In this document: one piece after another, positions 62,800 to 64,000 of the stretch
Position numbering within the stretch: the first letter of the stretch is position 1
How the letters are laid out: each line of letters opens with the position of its first letter
Source: an uncultured Bacteroidia bacterium
GTDB lineage: Bacteria > Bacteroidota > Bacteroidia > NS11-12g > UBA955
DNA: 64,000 nucleotides
NCBI GenBank assembly: GCA_943788195.1
Contig: CALSPH010000001.1
Span: forward strand, 1,685,595-1,749,594
Direction: 5' to 3'
Notes under the pieces: model-generated
What the model was told of the DNA's origin: nothing
The model's database searches: none
What the model saw: only the letters and a program-made list of their open reading frames with translations
Made by a program: the position numbers and the translations under genes

Positions 62800-64000
62800 T
62801 TAGTGATAAATAATTACTTTTTTAGTCTCTAACCGAACGCCAATTTGAATGGAAATAGAGTAAAATCCAACCGGTAGTTTTGAAAAATCTAATCTGGCGT
62901 TGTCGTTGGATAAATTCAATACAGGATTTACCCTTTTTCCTAAATTATTGTACACTTGAATAGAAGCCTTCTCTAAGCCCGTACCATCTAAAAACACAAT
63001 ACCATTGCTTGGGTTTGGAAAGCAAGTAATATCATCGCTTAATTCGGTATGAGCCATGCTTAATGGGTGATTAACAGTGAAACTAAAGCTAACACCATCT
63101 CCATGGTCGCTTTGCAATGTTTTATTATAACCGCCTCCCACTTTCAATATACGTACAAAACCTGAACCGTCATTATTTGCAAAAAAGCTTAAGCCATCAT
63201 CATCCGCATCTTGAACCGTCAACTTATGACAACCTGAACCCAAACGAACCGTGTCTCTGTATAATTGATTAACGCCCAATGCACCTCGATGATAGATCAA
63301 TTGTCCCCAATCATCCGTAAGGGTAACTGAAGTTTCAGAGCCGGCTGCATTACCACGCATGAATAAAACGATATGATTCGGCACCATATCCGGCATTACA
63401 AAATCACTTACTGCTAAATCATTGGCGGCATTTTGATCTGCCCTGCCATTGACTAATTTAATTGTTGCGTAAAAGCGATCATTCTCGCCTGAGGCGCTTA
63501 ACCAAATTTCTTGCTCAACTGGTAATGGATGAACGGCTTCAGCTCCTGGTATTAAATTTCCATGCCATACATCCGTTTTAGAATAGGTTTTATCATTTAC
63601 CCAGTATTCTACGGTTACATTGGTCAATGTGTCGCTACCCATGTTTTTAATCTTGATCGCAGGATTGACACAAGTTGGGTTTGTTTTCTGGTATTCCACA
63701 CGATTGGATGGACTTACAATATCAGAAACTGAAGCATCCAATACACTTTCCCAATCCCCATAGGTCACCAATTGGTTATTAATAATATAACGTGAATCGC
63801 CTTGACCTGCATCTATGGTATAATCTACGGTGATGCTATTTTTGCCTTTCGCAAGATCGGTAACGTTATACTCCGCAACATCCGTTGCCATTCCAGGGCA
63901 CCATCCTGCCCGGTCGTAAATCCATGTTCCACCTTGAGGGAATACTGGATTTTCAGCACATTCTTTCCATACCCGTTGGGTAAAAGTTTGATTGTCTACA
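62800..64000 (-). CDS. PNGase F-like domain protein with T9SS sorting domain (5' end cut by window)
   Basis: The frame is open to the window edge (base 64000), so the N-terminus is missing; 399 residues remain. The visible start region reads WKECAENPVFPQGGTWIYDR then AGWCPG, the block seen in peptide-N-glycosidase F and in related copper monooxygenase-fold (PHM-like) domains. After it come beta-sandwich segments (VEYWVNDKTYSKTDVWHGNL, SVTLTDDWGQLIYHRGALG) and a C-terminal type A sorting domain with CFPNPSNGIVFLDG and FYSISIQ. The PNGase assignment rests on that one block, so activity is uncertain. Exported via T9SS. Confidence 0.72.
   Translation of the reverse strand, partial: VDNQTFTQRVWKECAENPVFPQGGTWIYDRAGWCPGMATDVAEYNVTDLAKGKNSITVDYTIDAGQGDSRYIINNQLVTYGDWESVLDASVSDIVSPSNRVEYQKTNPTCVNPAIKIKNMGSDTLTNVTVEYWVNDKTYSKTDVWHGNLIPGAEAVHPLPVEQEIWLSASGENDRFYATIKLVNGRADQNAANDLAVSDFVMPDMVPNHIVLFMRGNAAGSETSVTLTDDWGQLIYHRGALGVNQLYRDTVRLGSGCHKLTVQDADDDGLSFFANNDGSGFVRILKVGGGYNKTLQSDHGDGVSFSFTVNHPLSMAHTELSDDITCFPNPSNGIVFLDGTGLEKASIQVYNNLGKRVNPVLNLSNDNARLDFSKLPVGFYSISIQIGVRLETKKVIIYH

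Noticed and set aside
1..64000. CRISPR arrays, prophage modules, conjugation genes, restriction-modification or toxin-antitoxin systems
   Set aside because: No regularly spaced repeats and no cas, phage structural, relaxase, methylase/endonuclease or toxin-like genes could be recognised; the only mobile trace is the IS21 relic.

Overview
The window reads as a chromosomal segment of a Bacteroidota bacterium. The evidence is a low-GC genome; several secreted proteins ending in a type IX secretion (T9SS) type A sorting domain; many lipoproteins; a complete Na+-translocating NADH:quinone reductase operon; and promoters of the Bacteroidota type (a -7 element TAnnTTTG, often only 5-20 nt from the start codon). 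The genus cannot be fixed from the sequence alone. Both ends cut a gene: an ABC exporter at the left edge and a PNGase F-like T9SS protein at the right edge.

Layout. 0-3.3 kb: ABC exporter, unknown lipoprotein, AlkD-like DNA repair protein. 3.4-9.4 kb: nqrABCDEF on the minus strand, with its promoter and terminator. 9.4-15.4 kb: secreted metzincin-type metallopeptidase, pruA, a barrel-like exported protein and a spermidine synthase-like methyltransferase. 15.4-19.1 kb: a four-gene operon of UbiA prenyltransferase, type III polyketide synthase, methyltransferase and FAD oxidoreductase, joined by 4-nt overlaps; this is the best candidate for an undescribed system, a prenylated polyketide pathway. 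19.2-22 kb: M42 peptidase, lipid A-type acyltransferase, ArsR and XRE regulators. 22.2-25.5 kb: serC-serA-DUF1015 serine operon. 25.6-31.1 kb: three peptidases (S8 with T9SS tail, PepD, M2). 31.1-35.9 kb: tightly overlapping lolD-recQ-glycosyltransferase-glycosyltransferase operon. 35.9 kb: sucC.

37.2-45.9 kb is anomalous: every protein gene in it (MscL, DUF3078 protein, TsaC-like, DPM1-like, HAD phosphatase, heptaheme cytochrome with TPR, rhodanese, T9SS protein, PASTA protein, amphipathic helical protein) is broken by small indels, although the reading can be followed across the breaks. Functions and strands are unrelated and the flanks are clean, so poor consensus sequence is more likely than gene decay. 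The SRP RNA gene lies inside this stretch and looks intact.

46-54.4 kb: rsmE, tryptophan 2,3-dioxygenase and rfbC, a coiled-coil membrane protein, an ECF sigma factor with a small partner gene, a DUF4159 protein, a SulP transporter, a DHFR-like reductase and a T9SS protein. 54.5-62.3 kb: a small carbohydrate region with GH106-like, GH28 and GH37-like enzymes, interleaved with a membrane pentapeptide-repeat protein and an unknown lipoprotein. It contains the relic of an IS21-type element. 62.4-64 kb: tRNA-Arg(TCG) with a nearby copy of its 3' end, then the truncated PNGase F-like gene.
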